Shown: positions 9,426 to 18,267 of the stretch, in pieces
Numbering within the stretch: position 1 is the first letter of the stretch
How the letters are laid out: every line of letters begins with the position of its first letter
Assembly (NCBI RefSeq): GCF_003732705.1
Contig: NZ_MOBR01000009.1
Coordinates: 372,001-436,000 of the forward strand
Direction of reading: 5' to 3'
Source of the DNA: Pseudomonas frederiksbergensis
Lineage (GTDB): Bacteria; Pseudomonadota; Gammaproteobacteria; Pseudomonadales; Pseudomonadaceae
DNA length: 64,000 nucleotides
Position numbers and translations under genes: made by a program
Notes under the pieces: generated by a model
What the model was told of the DNA's origin: nothing
What the model saw: the letters and a program-made list of their open reading frames with translations, nothing else
Database searches by the model: none

Positions 9426-9989
9426 ATGAACGAAATCACAAGCAACGACACACGCAATATCATTCTGGATATCACCGAAAAGTTGATCTACAAAAGTGGC
9501 ATCGCTGCCACGGGCATGGATCTTCTGGTGAAAACCGCCGGCGTCTCCCGGAAAAGTATCTACCGCTACTTCGCCAACAAGGAGGAGCTTACCGTCGCGG
9601 CCCTGCAACGGCGCGACGTGCGCTGGATGAACTGGTACAGGACTGAAGTGGACAAGGCCGCGACCCCGGCCGAGCGCCTGCTCAACCTGTTTACCGTGCT
9701 CAGGGCCTGGTTTGACTCCGAAGGCTTCCGCGGCTGCGCCTTCATCAACACCAGCGGCGAAACCGGCGACCCGCAAGACCCGGTGCGCCTGGTCGCCAAA
9801 GAGCATAAACAGAAACTGCTCGACTACGTGGTCGAGCTTTGCACCGAACATGGCGCCACCGATCCGCAGGCACTGGGCAAACAGCTGCTGATCCTGATCG
9901 ATGGGGCCATTACCGTAGCGCTTGTGATGGGTGATCACAGTGCCGCCGATAATGCGCAATGCATGGCGCGAAAGTTATTGGACCTGTAA
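9426..9989 (+). CDS. TetR/AcrR family transcriptional regulator
   Basis: A 187-residue regulator with an N-terminal HTH ([20 protein letters not shown] near residues 28-47, then YFANKEEL) and a helical ligand domain with GCAFIN near residue 103, typical of the YcdC/AcrR-like group. The ATG at 9426 is preferred over an in-frame TTG at 9390 because the family rarely has a longer N-terminal tail; the purine-rich AAGGAG at 9396-9401 is too far from the ATG to be decisive. A 12-bp palindrome sits directly upstream. The next gene, an NTF2-like protein 49 bp downstream, is the likely target. Confidence 0.85.
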   Translation: MNEITSNDTRNIILDITEKLIYKSGIAATGMDLLVKTAGVSRKSIYRYFANKEELTVAALQRRDVRWMNWYRTEVDKAATPAERLLNLFTVLRAWFDSEGFRGCAFINTSGETGDPQDPVRLVAKEHKQKLLDYVVELCTEHGATDPQALGKQLLILIDGAITVALVMGDHSAADNAQCMARKLLDL

Positions 9990-10038
9990 CTGCTTAATCA
10001 AGCCGTGTTTTAACTTTAGTTTTATAAGGAGACATTCA

Positions 10039-10518
10039 ATGTCATCTAATGCCGAAGTTCGTCCGCCATTGCCGCCGTTCACCCGTGAATCGGCTATCGA
10101 AAAAGTTCGCCTGGCCGAAGACGGCTGGAACTCCCGCGACCCGCAGCGTGTGTCGCTGGCCTACACCCTGGACACCAAGTGGCGTAACCGCGCCGAATTC
10201 GCCTACAACCGCGAAGAAGCCAAAGGTTTCCTGACCCGTAAATGGGCCAAGGAACTGGACTATCGTTTGATCAAGGAACTCTGGGCCTTCACCGGCAACC
10301 GCATCGCCGTGCGCTACGCCTATGAATGGCACGACGACTCGGGCAACTGGTTCCGCTCCTACGGCAATGAAAACTGGGAGTTTGATGAAAACGGTTTGAT
10401 GGCCAATCGTTTTGCCTGCATCAACGATCTGCCGATAAAGGAAAGCGAGCGTAAATTCCACTGGCCGTTGGGGCGTCGTCCTGACGATCATCCGGGACTT
10501 TCCGACCTCGGTCTGTAA
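10039..10518 (+). CDS. Nuclear transport factor 2-like protein, DUF1348 family
   Basis: A 159-residue small alpha/beta protein of the NTF2-like fold, recognised by the DUF1348 hallmarks: [19 protein letters not shown] N terminus (here [20 protein letters not shown]), [20 protein letters not shown] and the C-terminal [17 protein letters not shown]. No catalytic function is established for this family. A strong Shine-Dalgarno (AAGGAG) precedes the ATG by 7 bp, and the TetR gene just upstream suggests inducible co-expression. It is convergent with sfnG across a double-palindrome repeat. Confidence 0.88.
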   Translation: MSSNAEVRPPLPPFTRESAIEKVRLAEDGWNSRDPQRVSLAYTLDTKWRNRAEFAYNREEAKGFLTRKWAKELDYRLIKELWAFTGNRIAVRYAYEWHDDSGNWFRSYGNENWEFDENGLMANRFACINDLPIKESERKFHWPLGRRPDDHPGLSDLGL

Positions 10519-10527
10519 ACCGAGACC

Positions 10528-10631
10528 GATCGTTCCCACGCTCCGCGTGGGAATGCCGCCACGGACGCTCCGCGTCCGATGTGACGCAGAGCGTCACGGG
10601 ATGCATTCCCACGCGGAGCATGGGAACGATC
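10528..10631. repeat. Double-palindrome repeat, copy 4
   Basis: GATCGTTCCCACGCTCCGCG outer arm, inner GGACGCTCCGCGTCC and GACGCAGAGCGTC arms, and complementary right arm ending GGGAACGATC. It fills the gap between the convergent DUF1348 and sfnG genes and ends one base before the sfnG stop codon. Confidence 0.9.
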
Positions 10632-10632
10632 A

Positions 10633-11727
10633 TTAGGCGACCGCGGCTTGTTCTTTCACGCCAGCCTTGGCTTCAAGCTCGCGAACTAACGGCAACACCC
10701 GCTTGCCGAAATACTCCACTTCTTCCTGGAAATGCAGGAACCCCGCCAGCACCAGATCCACCCCGACCGCTTTCAACGCGACAATCCGCTCGGCAATCTG
10801 CTGCGGCGTGCCGATCAGGTTGGTTTTGAACCCGTCGTTGTACTGCACCAGATCCTCGAACGTTGACTTGGCCCAGTTGCCCTCGCCTTCCGGCGACGCC
10901 CTGCCCGCCTGTTTCGCCGCATCACCAAACGCATTCACCGCTTCCGGGTCGGCCTGGTCGATGATCTGCGCCAGCACCGCGCGCGCTTCTTCTTCGGTGT
11001 CGCGGGCAATGACAAACGCATTCACGCCGACCTTCACCGAATGATTGTTCGCCGCAGCCTTGACTCGGATGTCATCGACCTGAGCCTTGATGCCTTCGGG
11101 GGTGTTGCCGTTGGTGAAGTACCAATCGGACACTCGCGCCGCCATGTCCCGGGCTGCGCGGGAGCTGCCGCCCTGGAAAATTTCTGGCTGGCCCAGTGGC
11201 TTGGGCTTGAGGCTGTAATTGTCGAAACGGTAGAAATCGCCACGGAAGGTGAAGTTGTCCTGGCTCCAGATGCCTTTGAGCGAACGAATGAATTCTTCGG
11301 ATCGGCGATAGCGCTCATCGTGCTCCAGCCAATGTTCGCCGATGGCCTGGAATTCGCCCTTGAACCAGCCGCTGACGATGTTCACCGCCACCCGGCCATT
11401 GGTGAGTTGATCGATAGTCGCCAGTTGCTTGGCCGCCAGCGCCGGTTGCCATGGCCCGGGCAGGATCGCAGCGATGACTTTGAGTTTAGTGGTGGCGGCC
11501 AGCAGCGCGTGGCTGAAGGCGACGGATTCATGCTGGAACTCGGCGCCGTAACCGGCGGTGAAGCGAATCTGGGTCAGGGCGTATTCGAACCCGGCCGCCT
11601 CAGCCAGTTGTGCCAGTTTGCGGTTGTAATCGATGCCCCAGTGGGTGCGCTGCTCGATCTTGCTGACCACCAGCCCGCCGCTGACGTTCGGTACCCAGTA
11701 GGCAAATTTGACGGCTTGCTGACTCAT
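10633..11727 (-). CDS. sfnG: Dimethylsulfone monooxygenase SfnG
   Basis: A 364-residue FMNH2-dependent, luciferase-like monooxygenase that converts dimethyl sulfone to methanesulfinate so that its sulfur can be used. The protein starts MSQQAVKFAYWVPNVSGGLV, characteristic of SfnG, and contains NGRVAVNIVSGWFKGEF and QGGSSRAARDMAA, conserved flavin/substrate segments of the SsuD-SfnG group. The ATG at 11727 is preceded by GAGG and fits the family start; a longer open frame upstream runs through a REP repeat and is not credible. A sigma-54 type promoter lies 40 bp upstream, matching SfnR-dependent sulfate-starvation control known for sfn genes. Confidence 0.92.
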   Translation of the reverse strand: MSQQAVKFAYWVPNVSGGLVVSKIEQRTHWGIDYNRKLAQLAEAAGFEYALTQIRFTAGYGAEFQHESVAFSHALLAATTKLKVIAAILPGPWQPALAAKQLATIDQLTNGRVAVNIVSGWFKGEFQAIGEHWLEHDERYRRSEEFIRSLKGIWSQDNFTFRGDFYRFDNYSLKPKPLGQPEIFQGGSSRAARDMAARVSDWYFTNGNTPEGIKAQVDDIRVKAAANNHSVKVGVNAFVIARDTEEEARAVLAQIIDQADPEAVNAFGDAAKQAGRASPEGEGNWAKSTFEDLVQYNDGFKTNLIGTPQQIAERIVALKAVGVDLVLAGFLHFQEEVEYFGKRVLPLVRELEAKAGVKEQAAVA

Positions 11728-11766
11728 TGGCGTGTCCTCGGGACTTTTGGGAAGTCTTTGGGCTAG

Positions 11767-11783
11767 AGCAGCAACCGTGCCAG
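11767..11783 (-). promoter_or_regulatory. Sigma-54 (-24/-12) promoter of sfnG
   Basis: Read on the minus strand: CTGGCACGGTTGCTGCT. It has the invariant GG-N10-GC spacing, a perfect TGGCACG -24 element and a one-mismatch -12 element. Transcription would begin near 11756, about 30 bases before the sfnG start codon. SfnG genes are known to be activated by the sigma-54 enhancer-binding protein SfnR, which fits. Confidence 0.75.
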
Positions 11784-11821
11784 TGCGCAAAACACAAATG
11801 TCCTGAGTCGACCGAGATCCC

Positions 11822-11911
11822 TGTGGGAGCGGGCTTGCTCGCGAATGCGGTTGCACATTCAGCATCTCTATTGGCTGGCAGGCCGCCTTCGCGAGCAAGC
11901 CCGCTCCCACA
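11822..11911. repeat. REP doublet in the sfnG/acyl-CoA dehydrogenase spacer
   Basis: TGTGGGAGCGGGCTTGCTCG on the left is matched by the complementary CGAGCAAGCCCGCTCCCACA on the right with about 40 bp between. The 345-bp divergent spacer (11728-12072) otherwise holds the sigma-54 promoter of sfnG and the leader of the next gene. The pair lies between divergent promoters rather than at 3' ends. Confidence 0.88.
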
Positions 11912-12016
11912 TTGATTCGGGTGTGTCAGGGGCAATTTGCTGTTGCACTGTTTGCCCAGCAACAGTTCAGTCGCCTCCAATTCCAATCTCTCCAATAAAC
12001 CCTGGCCCGACAGCCC

Positions 12017-12033
12017 CGGCATGGACCGTGCAA
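12017..12033 (+). promoter_or_regulatory. Weak candidate sigma-54 promoter
   Basis: CGGCATGGACCGTGCAA keeps the GG-N10-GC spacing but departs from consensus at both ends (TGGCAC to CGGCAT, TTGCA to GTGCA). It would start transcription about 30 bases before the acyl-CoA dehydrogenase-like gene, mirroring the sfnG arrangement. Suggestive only. Confidence 0.3.
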
Positions 12034-12072
12034 TCCCCCTTGCATCCACTGCCGCCCCAAGGAGCTGTTCCC

Positions 12073-13311
12073 ATGACCGACCACCAGGTAATCAACCCCC
12101 TATCCACCGGCACCGACTACGAAACCCTCGCCGCCCGTTTCCGGCCGATCTTCACTCGCATTGCCGCCGGCGCCGTTGAGCGTGAACAAACCCGCCGCCT
12201 GCCCTACGAGCCCATTCAATGGTTAAAGGAAGCCGGTTTCGGCGCCGTACGGGTTCCGGTGGAATATGGTGGTGGCGGTGCCTCGGTGCCGCAGCTGTTT
12301 GAACTGCTGATCGAACTGGCCGAAGCCGACTCCAATGTCCCGCAGGCCTTGCGTGGCCACTTCGCTTTCGCCGAGGACCGCCTCAACGCTGCGCCCGGTC
12401 CAGCGCGGGATGTCTGGTTCAAACGCTTCGTGGCCGGGGACATCGTCGGTTGCGCCTGGACCGAAATCGGCAGCGTGGCCATCGGTGATGTGATCACCAA
12501 AGTGTCGCCCCACGGCGATCAATGGCGGCTCAACGGCGAGAAGTTCTACAGCACCGGCAGCCTTTTCTCCGACTGGATCGACGTCTACGCCCAGCGCAGC
12601 GACACCGGCGGCGACGTGATTGCCGCCGTACGCACCCGCCAGCCCGGCATTGTGCAAAGCGATGACTGGGACGGTTTCGGCCAGCGCACCACCGGCAGCG
12701 GCACCTCGCGGTTTATCGATGCCGAAGTCGATGCCGAGAACATCATCGACTTCGCCACCCGCTTCAAATACCAGACTGCGTTCTATCAATTGGTGCTGCT
12801 GGCGACCCTGGCCGGCATCGGCCGCGCGGCGTTGCGCGATGTGGCGCAGCAGGTGCGCGAACGCAAACGCATCTACAGCCATGGCAATGCCCAACATGTC
12901 AGCCAGGATGCGCAGATTCAGCAAGTGGTCGGTGAGATTGCCGCGCAGGTGTATGCCGCCGAGGCCAGTGCCTTGAAGGCCGCGCAACCGGCGCAGAAAG
13001 CTTATGAAGCACGCTTCTCTGGCGATGCAGTATTGGAACAAGCCGCCAATGTTGCAGCGGAAATCGAATCGGCCAAGGCGCAAGTGGTGGTCACCGAATT
13101 GATCCAGCGCGCGACCACTGAACTGTTCAATGCACTGGGGGCTTCGGATATTCGCCAAGGGAAATCCCTGGATCGTCATTGGCGCAATGCGCGGACGGTT
13201 TCGTCGCACAATCCGGTGATCTACAAGGCGCGGATTGTCGGGGATTGGGTGATTAACGGGACTGAACCGCCGTTTGTTTGGCAGATCGGGAATGGGCCTG
13301 CGCTGAAGTGA
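12073..13311 (+). CDS. SfnB/DszC-like acyl-CoA dehydrogenase family flavin monooxygenase
   Basis: A 412-residue acyl-CoA dehydrogenase-fold protein. Segments such as GCAWTEIGSVAIGDV, NGEKFYSTGSLFSDW and the C-terminal HWRNARTVSSHNPVIYKAR place it in the SfnB/DszC branch, which performs FMNH2-dependent oxidation of organosulfur compounds instead of acyl-CoA oxidation. The absence of a clear catalytic glutamate context supports a monooxygenase role (inference). The ATG at 12073 has AAGGAG 8 bp before it. Divergent pairing with sfnG suggests a shared role in sulfone/sulfonate sulfur scavenging. Confidence 0.82.
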   Translation: MTDHQVINPLSTGTDYETLAARFRPIFTRIAAGAVEREQTRRLPYEPIQWLKEAGFGAVRVPVEYGGGGASVPQLFELLIELAEADSNVPQALRGHFAFAEDRLNAAPGPARDVWFKRFVAGDIVGCAWTEIGSVAIGDVITKVSPHGDQWRLNGEKFYSTGSLFSDWIDVYAQRSDTGGDVIAAVRTRQPGIVQSDDWDGFGQRTTGSGTSRFIDAEVDAENIIDFATRFKYQTAFYQLVLLATLAGIGRAALRDVAQQVRERKRIYSHGNAQHVSQDAQIQQVVGEIAAQVYAAEASALKAAQPAQKAYEARFSGDAVLEQAANVAAEIESAKAQVVVTELIQRATTELFNALGASDIRQGKSLDRHWRNARTVSSHNPVIYKARIVGDWVINGTEPPFVWQIGNGPALK

Positions 13312-13329
13312 TGTATTGGCTGGGCTGAC

Positions 13330-13357
13330 GCCTTCGCGGGCAAGCCTCGCTCCTACA
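13330..13357. repeat. Single REP unit
   Basis: CCTTCGCGGGCAAGCCTCGC followed by TCCTACA, one half of the REP doublets seen elsewhere. Its partner is missing; a double-palindrome repeat begins 13 bp later. Confidence 0.8.
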
Positions 13358-13370
13358 TTTGGAATGCATT

Positions 13371-13491
13371 GATCGTTCCCACGCTCCGCGTGGGAATGCA
13401 TCTCGGGACGCTCCGCGTCCCCGCGTCCCCACGTCAACGGCGGACGCAGAGCGTCCATGGCGGCATTCCCACGCGGAGCGTGGGAACGATC
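13371..13491. repeat. Double-palindrome repeat, copy 5
   Basis: Outer arms GATCGTTCCCACGCTCCGCG and complement; the inner region is a little longer than in the other copies because of a duplicated CGCGTCCCC stretch. It follows the acyl-CoA dehydrogenase-like gene and precedes the TSUP gene. Confidence 0.9.
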
Positions 13492-13573
13492 AGCTGTAAC
13501 AAACCTGCTTTCTAGGTAAGATACCGGCCTTCCCCGCAGCCACTTTCTGCGCCCCGCCGAATAAGCCGATTCC

Positions 13574-14353
13574 ATGCCTTTCGAACTCAGCGTTGACCTC
13601 ACCACCCTGGCCATTCTGGCCGTTGTCGCTTTCATTGCCGGTTTCATCGACGCCATCGCCGGCGGTGGCGGGCTGTTGACCACTCCGGCGCTGCTGACCG
13701 CCGGCCTGCCGCCGCACTTGGTGCTTGGCACCAACAAATTGAGTTCGACCTTCGGCTCGGCCACCGCCAGTTTCACCTTCTACCGCCGCAAGCTGTTCCA
13801 CCCCAGGCAGTGGGTGCACGCCATCGTCGGTACCTTGGTCGGCGCGCTGACTGGCGCCGTGGTCGCGCATTACCTGCCTGCCGAATGGCTGAACAAGATG
13901 CTGCCGGTGATTGTCTTCGCCTGTGGCGTCTACCTGTTGTTTGGCGGCACGCCGAAAGCACCGCTGGACAGCGACGCACCGATCAAAAAGAAGTGGCAAT
14001 CGACCCAAGGCTTCAGCCTCGGTTTCTACGACGGTGTGGCCGGCCCTGGCACGGGTGCGTTCTGGACCGTCAGCAGCATGCTCATGTACCCCATCGACCT
14101 GGTGAAGGCCAGCGGCGTGGCCCGCAGCATGAACTTCGTCAGCAACATCGCGGCGCTGTCGGTGTTCGTGTTTTCCGGGCAAGTGGACTGGATCATCGGC
14201 CTGAGCATGGGCCTGTCGGTGATGGTCGGCGCGTTCTTCGGCGCACGCTCCGCCATCAGCGGCGGAGCGAAGTTTATTCGTCCGGTGTTCATCACCGTGG
14301 TGCTGGGCTTGACCGTACGGCTAGCCTGGCAGCACTGGTTCAGCGTGGCCTAA
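13574..14353 (+). CDS. TSUP (TauE/SafE) family membrane transporter, YfcA-like
   Basis: A 259-residue integral membrane protein with about eight hydrophobic segments and the family signature near the N terminus ([17 protein letters not shown], residues about 29-45) repeated in weaker form in the second half ([18 protein letters not shown], about 155-172). TSUP proteins export sulfite, sulfoacetate or other organic anions; the substrate is unknown here. The neighbouring sulfone genes make a sulfur anion attractive, but the two are separated by a repeat and need not be linked. The last 33 bp overlap the convergent nudC gene. Confidence 0.87.
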   Translation: MPFELSVDLTTLAILAVVAFIAGFIDAIAGGGGLLTTPALLTAGLPPHLVLGTNKLSSTFGSATASFTFYRRKLFHPRQWVHAIVGTLVGALTGAVVAHYLPAEWLNKMLPVIVFACGVYLLFGGTPKAPLDSDAPIKKKWQSTQGFSLGFYDGVAGPGTGAFWTVSSMLMYPIDLVKASGVARSMNFVSNIAALSVFVFSGQVDWIIGLSMGLSVMVGAFFGARSAISGGAKFIRPVFITVVLGLTVRLAWQHWFSVA

Positions 14354-15151
14354 GCGCCGCGCCAGATAGACGTCGATCAGGTAACGGGCAATCGAGCGCG
14401 AGGCCGGCAACGGTGGCATTGCGTGGATGTTGAACCACTGGGCGTCTTCGATCTCGTCCTCCTGGCAGACGATTTCGCCCCCCGCGTATTCAGCGTGGAA
14501 ACCCAGCATCATCGAGTGCGGGAACGGCCAGCACTGGCTGCCCATGTACTGGATGTTCTTGACCTCGATCTGCACCTCTTCACGAACCTCGCGAATCAGG
14601 CAATCCTCGGCCGATTCACCCGGCTCGGCGAAACCGGCCAAGGTGCTGTAGACCCCGGCGACGAATCGCGGAGAACGTGCCAGCAACACTTCATCGCCAC
14701 GGGTCACCAGCACGATCATGCTCGGCGAAATCCGCGGGTAATAGCGGATATCGCACGGCTCACAGTACATCGCCCGCTCGCGGGGAACCTGGTGCGTGGC
14801 CTGCCCGCAGTTACCGCAAAAGCGGTGTTCGCGGTACCAGGTGCCGATCTGCGCGGCATAACCGAGCACCTTGTAGACGGTGTGATCGCCTTCAAGCATG
14901 AACGCCCGCAGACCTTTCCAGTTGCAGCCCGGCACTTCGCTGGCACTGCGTAGCTCCAGCAGGTAAACCGGCTCACCATCGAGGTGGCCGATGCCGTGTT
15001 CGGCGAGGATCGACAAGTCCTGACGCTTGAGCCATTCCCGGGGGAACAGCGCGCCGTTGTCATCGAACAAAAAGCCTTCGGGGCTGCGTGCCACGGCCCA
15101 GCCGCCGGGTTGATCGGTGTCCAGTACTGCGGTGGTCCAGCGTGAAATCAT
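14321..15151 (-). CDS. nudC: NAD+ diphosphatase / RNA decapping hydrolase NudC
   Basis: A 276-residue Nudix hydrolase that cleaves NAD(H) and removes NAD caps from RNA. The zinc ribbon is visible as CGNC (about residues 101-104) and CEPC, followed by the Nudix box [20 protein letters not shown] (about 160-180) and the downstream [14 protein letters not shown] motif specific to NudC. It lies 6 bp after the dienoyl-CoA isomerase gene on the same strand, probably one operon, and overlaps the convergent TSUP gene at its 3' end by 33 bp. Confidence 0.92.
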   Translation of the reverse strand: MISRWTTAVLDTDQPGGWAVARSPEGFLFDDNGALFPREWLKRQDLSILAEHGIGHLDGEPVYLLELRSASEVPGCNWKGLRAFMLEGDHTVYKVLGYAAQIGTWYREHRFCGNCGQATHQVPRERAMYCEPCDIRYYPRISPSMIVLVTRGDEVLLARSPRFVAGVYSTLAGFAEPGESAEDCLIREVREEVQIEVKNIQYMGSQCWPFPHSMMLGFHAEYAGGEIVCQEDEIEDAQWFNIHAMPPLPASRSIARYLIDVYLARRLGHAEPVLPG

Positions 15152-15157
15152 GGTTAA

Positions 15158-15970
15158 TCAGTCCAGAAATTCGGGTTTCTGTTTGCTCATATGGGCGGCC
15201 ATGGCCACGCGCAAATCGGTGGATTGCAGCATGGCGGCGTTCCAGGTGGCGACGTATTCGAGGCCGTCGTCGATGCGATGGTCGCGCATGTAGCTGATCA
15301 TCTCCTTGGTGCCGGTAATGGCGATTGGCGACTTGCCGGCGATTTCACGGGCAATGCCCATCACGCCATCAAGCAGGCTGTCGCGGTCGCTGTAGACGCG
15401 ATTGACCAGGCCCATGCCGCGCGCTTCCTCGGCACCAAAGTTGCGACCAGTGTAAGCCAGTTCACGCAGCATGCCGTCACCGATGATCCGCGGCAAGCGT
15501 TGCAACGTGCCGACGTCGGCGGCCATGCCGATGTCGATTTCCTTGATCGAAAATTGCGCGTCTTCGGCAGCGTAGCGCATGTCACACGCGGCGATCAGGT
15601 CGATTGCGCCGCCCAGGCAGTAGCCCTGAATCGCCGCGAGCACCGGTTTGCGGCAGTTATCGACAGCATTGAAGGAGGCTTGCAGGGCGAGGATCTTGCG
15701 CCGCAGCAGCCGCGCATTGCGCCCGACGTCCTTGCCCAATTCGTTGGCCACGCCGGCCAGCATCATCAGGTCGATGCCGGAAGAAAAGTGCTTGCCGGCG
15801 CCGCTCAGGACCACCACCCGCACTTCGTCGGTGTCGTCGATCCACTGGAAAATCTCGATGATCTCGCTCCAGAACGCGGCGTTCATCGAGTTGATCTTTT
15901 CCGGGCGGTTGATCTGCACATGGGCGATTTTGTCGGCGAGTTCGACGGTAAACGCGGTGTACTGAGACAT
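15158..15970 (-). CDS. Crotonase-family delta3,5-delta2,4-dienoyl-CoA isomerase
   Basis: A 270-residue enoyl-CoA hydratase/isomerase superfamily member. The oxyanion-hole segments (SGAGKHFSSGIDL and QGYCLGGAIDLIAACD) are present. The segment KEIDIGMAADVGTLQRLPR carries the glutamate and aspartate that define the mitochondrial ECH1 dienoyl-CoA isomerase active site, so isomerisation during unsaturated fatty-acid beta-oxidation is the best call. The ATG at 15970 begins MSQYTAFTVEL; a longer frame upstream runs through REP sequence and is rejected. It is followed by nudC after 6 bp. Confidence 0.85.
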   Translation of the reverse strand: MSQYTAFTVELADKIAHVQINRPEKINSMNAAFWSEIIEIFQWIDDTDEVRVVVLSGAGKHFSSGIDLMMLAGVANELGKDVGRNARLLRRKILALQASFNAVDNCRKPVLAAIQGYCLGGAIDLIAACDMRYAAEDAQFSIKEIDIGMAADVGTLQRLPRIIGDGMLRELAYTGRNFGAEEARGMGLVNRVYSDRDSLLDGVMGIAREIAGKSPIAITGTKEMISYMRDHRIDDGLEYVATWNAAMLQSTDLRVAMAAHMSKQKPEFLD

Positions 15971-16095
15971 GGCAGTGATCCTTGACCGGGCAGAAAATGA
16001 GGCCCGAACTATAACAAGGCATCGCGGGTGGGAGTAAGGCAGTGGTTCGGCCAAATGCGGGACTGGTCCGGGAGGTGTAGCGTCCGGGCAGACCT

Positions 16096-16161
16096 CATCG
16101 CGGGCAAGCCTTGCTCCTACAAGAGCGCGCCGCCTGTAGGAGCAAAGCTTGCTCGCGATGG
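16096..16161. repeat. REP doublet
   Basis: ATCGCGGGCAAGCCTTGCTC on the left pairs with the complementary GAGCAAAGCTTGCTCGCGAT (imperfect) on the right, about 12 bp apart. It lies between the methyltransferase 3' end and the isomerase 5' end. Confidence 0.88.
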
Positions 16162-16174
16162 CCACACCACCAAT

Positions 16175-16948
16175 CTAACTGCTCTTCACCGCCACAAACG
16201 CCGCCGTCACATAAGGCACGGTGATAACGTCTTTGCCGCGCAACGCGGGCTCACCCTCAACCAACGCCCGCATCTGCGCATCCACCTTATCCCGCTGTGC
16301 CTGGGGCAACGCCGCAATAAAACTGGTAGACCGCACCCGATTGAAAATCACATCCTCCGGCGACCCGGTATGCCCATGCCCGAAATGCTGCGCTTGCAAC
16401 GGCCCGAACGCCTTGTGCGGAAAAGCCAGGCGCCAGGCACCGGTGTAGTAGCGCGGGGTATCGCCTTCCAGTGCATTGACGATCGCGTCCAGCTTCGGCA
16501 CCCAACTCACCCGGGTATCGCGCAGGTTCCACACCAGGCCCAGCTTGCCACCGGGCTTGAGCACCCGGGCAATTTCGCTGAGGGCTTCGGGGCTGGCAAA
16601 CCAGTGAAAAGCCTGGGCGCAGATCACGACATCCACCGAGGCATTCGGCAGCGGCAGATCGGTGGCCGTGCCGCTGACGGCCAGAACGTCGGGAAACGCG
16701 GCGGACAACTTATCCAGCATTTGCGGCACCGGTTCCACGGCAATCACCTGCGCCCCGGTGGCCACTAGCCGTCCGGTGAACTTGCCGGTGCCGGCGCCCA
16801 AGTCGATCACGGTTTTGTCGTCATTCAACCCCAACGTACCAGTCAACCAATCGGCGACTTGCGGCGGATAGTCCGGGCGGCCGCGCACGTAGGTGTCGGC
16901 GCCGGTTTTGTAGCCATCGGCGGCAGCATGGTGAATGTGTTCTCTCAT
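16175..16948 (-). CDS. Class I SAM-dependent methyltransferase
   Basis: A 257-residue methyltransferase with the glycine-rich SAM motif I VIDLGAGTGKFTGRL (about residues 42-56), motif II around VIAVEPVPQML and a later DVVICAQAFHWF segment typical of the UbiE/Methyltransf_11 group. The substrate is not predictable; small-molecule methylation (trans-aconitate methyltransferase-like) is the nearest family role. It stands alone between REP sequence and the divergent cytochrome b561 gene. Confidence 0.85.
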   Translation of the reverse strand: MREHIHHAAADGYKTGADTYVRGRPDYPPQVADWLTGTLGLNDDKTVIDLGAGTGKFTGRLVATGAQVIAVEPVPQMLDKLSAAFPDVLAVSGTATDLPLPNASVDVVICAQAFHWFASPEALSEIARVLKPGGKLGLVWNLRDTRVSWVPKLDAIVNALEGDTPRYYTGAWRLAFPHKAFGPLQAQHFGHGHTGSPEDVIFNRVRSTSFIAALPQAQRDKVDAQMRALVEGEPALRGKDVITVPYVTAAFVAVKSS

Positions 16949-17084
16949 GACAGTTCTCCCGATACTCAGCGATGCTTGCGAGCATAGCGTCTGGACCTGA
17001 ACGTCCCCTGCAAAGATCTTCAGAAAGAAATGAATAATTGTTCACACAACGGTGTTCACTAGCCATCGCCCAAGAGGATTGCCC

Positions 17085-17645
17085 ATGAACCGCCTGAACG
17101 CCGATTCACCGACACGTTACGACCGCCTGACCATGAGCCTGCACTGGCTGACCGCCGCACTGGTGATTTTCATGTTCGCCAGTGCGCAAATCTGGGAACA
17201 ACTGGCCAAAGGCACGCCGCTGCGCAAGGGTTTGCAGTCGGTGCACATTTCCTGCGGCATCCTGCTGGCGGTGATTGTCATCGGTCGACTGCTGTGGCGT
17301 CTGTCCCGTGGCCGTCCTTTGCCGCCGGCCAATCAGGGCATGATGAACATCGCGGCGAAAACCGCGCATCTGGCGTTGTATTTGCTGCTGTTGGGCCAGA
17401 TCGTGCTCGGTTTTCTGTTTCGCTGGGCCCAGGCCGAACCGTTCAACTTCTTCGGTCTGTTCGATGTCCCAACCTTGATGACCTTCGATAAAAGCATGAA
17501 GTCGGTGTTCGGCGGTCTGCATGAAAACGTGGCCTGGGCCATCGTTATATTGGCTGGGCTGCATGCGGTGATGGCACTGGTTCATCATTACGGCCTGCGG
17601 GACGGCACATTGCGCCGGATGCTGCCGGGTCGCGATGCGAACTGA
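17085..17645 (+). CDS. Cytochrome b561
   Basis: A 186-residue inner-membrane diheme cytochrome with four membrane spans. Heme-ligand histidines appear in SLHWLTAAL (first span), VHISCGILL (second span) and the final HENVAWAIVILAGLHAVMAL segment. Bacterial b561 proteins pass electrons from quinol to superoxide or periplasmic acceptors. The ATG at 17085 follows AGAGGA by 6 bp and is preferred over a GTG at 17052. It is followed 79 bp later by the TPR/sigma/anti-sigma unit, with which it may be expressed. Confidence 0.88.
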   Translation: MNRLNADSPTRYDRLTMSLHWLTAALVIFMFASAQIWEQLAKGTPLRKGLQSVHISCGILLAVIVIGRLLWRLSRGRPLPPANQGMMNIAAKTAHLALYLLLLGQIVLGFLFRWAQAEPFNFFGLFDVPTLMTFDKSMKSVFGGLHENVAWAIVILAGLHAVMALVHHYGLRDGTLRRMLPGRDAN

Positions 17646-17724
17646 AACGAATAAAACACCGTAGACGGGTGTTCTATGGATACCTGCCCACGAATCTATT
17701 TTCACTGTGAATGGAGTTTCACCC

Positions 17725-18255
17725 ATGAATATCCGTTTCGCTGTTTTCACCGCCCCACTGTTGCTGGTCGCGGCGCTATCCAGCACTGCGGCGTTTGCCC
17801 ATGGCGATGAAGATGAGCCGGCCAAGCCCAATTGCCCTAAAGGCCAGGTGTTCGACAGCAAGTCGAACAAATGCGTGCTGCAAACCAGCAGCCTGGTGCC
17901 GGATAACGACCGCGTCGACTACGCCTATCGACTGGCCAAGGACGGACGTTACGAAGAAGCCCTGGCCCTGCTCGATACGCTGAAAGATCCAAACACCGCC
18001 AAAGCGCTCAACTATCGCGGCTACGCCACGCGTAAACTAGGCCGCACCGACGAAGGCATCGGCTATTACCTGCAATCGGTCAAACTCGACCCGCAGTATG
18101 CGCAAGTGCGCGAATACCTCGGCGAGGCGTACGTGATCAAAGGACGGCTGGATCTGGCCCAGGAACAGTTGCAGCACATCAAGTCGATTTGCGGCAGCAC
18201 CTGCGAGGAATACCAGGACCTGGCCGAAGCCATCAACGATTCATCGAAAACCTGA
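17725..18255 (+). CDS. Periplasmic tetratricopeptide-repeat protein
   Basis: A 176-residue protein with a signal peptide (cleavage likely after AFA near residue 24), a short acidic, histidine-containing stretch (HGDEDEP) and a Cys pair (NCPKGQVFDSKSNKC) before two to three TPR units (about residues 62-165: AYRLAKDGRYEEALALLD, ALNYRGYATRKLGRTDEGI, REYLGEAYVIKGRLDLA). A second Cys pair (ICGSTC) sits near the C terminus. TPR folds mediate protein contacts; the partner is unknown. It sits 12 bp before an ECF sigma gene, and likely belongs to that regulon. Confidence 0.8.
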   Translation: MNIRFAVFTAPLLLVAALSSTAAFAHGDEDEPAKPNCPKGQVFDSKSNKCVLQTSSLVPDNDRVDYAYRLAKDGRYEEALALLDTLKDPNTAKALNYRGYATRKLGRTDEGIGYYLQSVKLDPQYAQVREYLGEAYVIKGRLDLAQEQLQHIKSICGSTCEEYQDLAEAINDSSKT

Positions 18256-18267
18256 CACACCGAACGG

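Noticed and set aside
11728..11910. N-terminal extension of sfnG to 425 residues
   Set aside because: The extra 61 codons are read from a REP element and the sigma-54 promoter, and the ATG at 11727 has a ribosome-binding site and the family N-terminus.
12223..13776. 517-codon minus-strand frame
   Set aside because: It is opposite the SfnB-like gene and runs through a double-palindrome repeat; no domain is seen.
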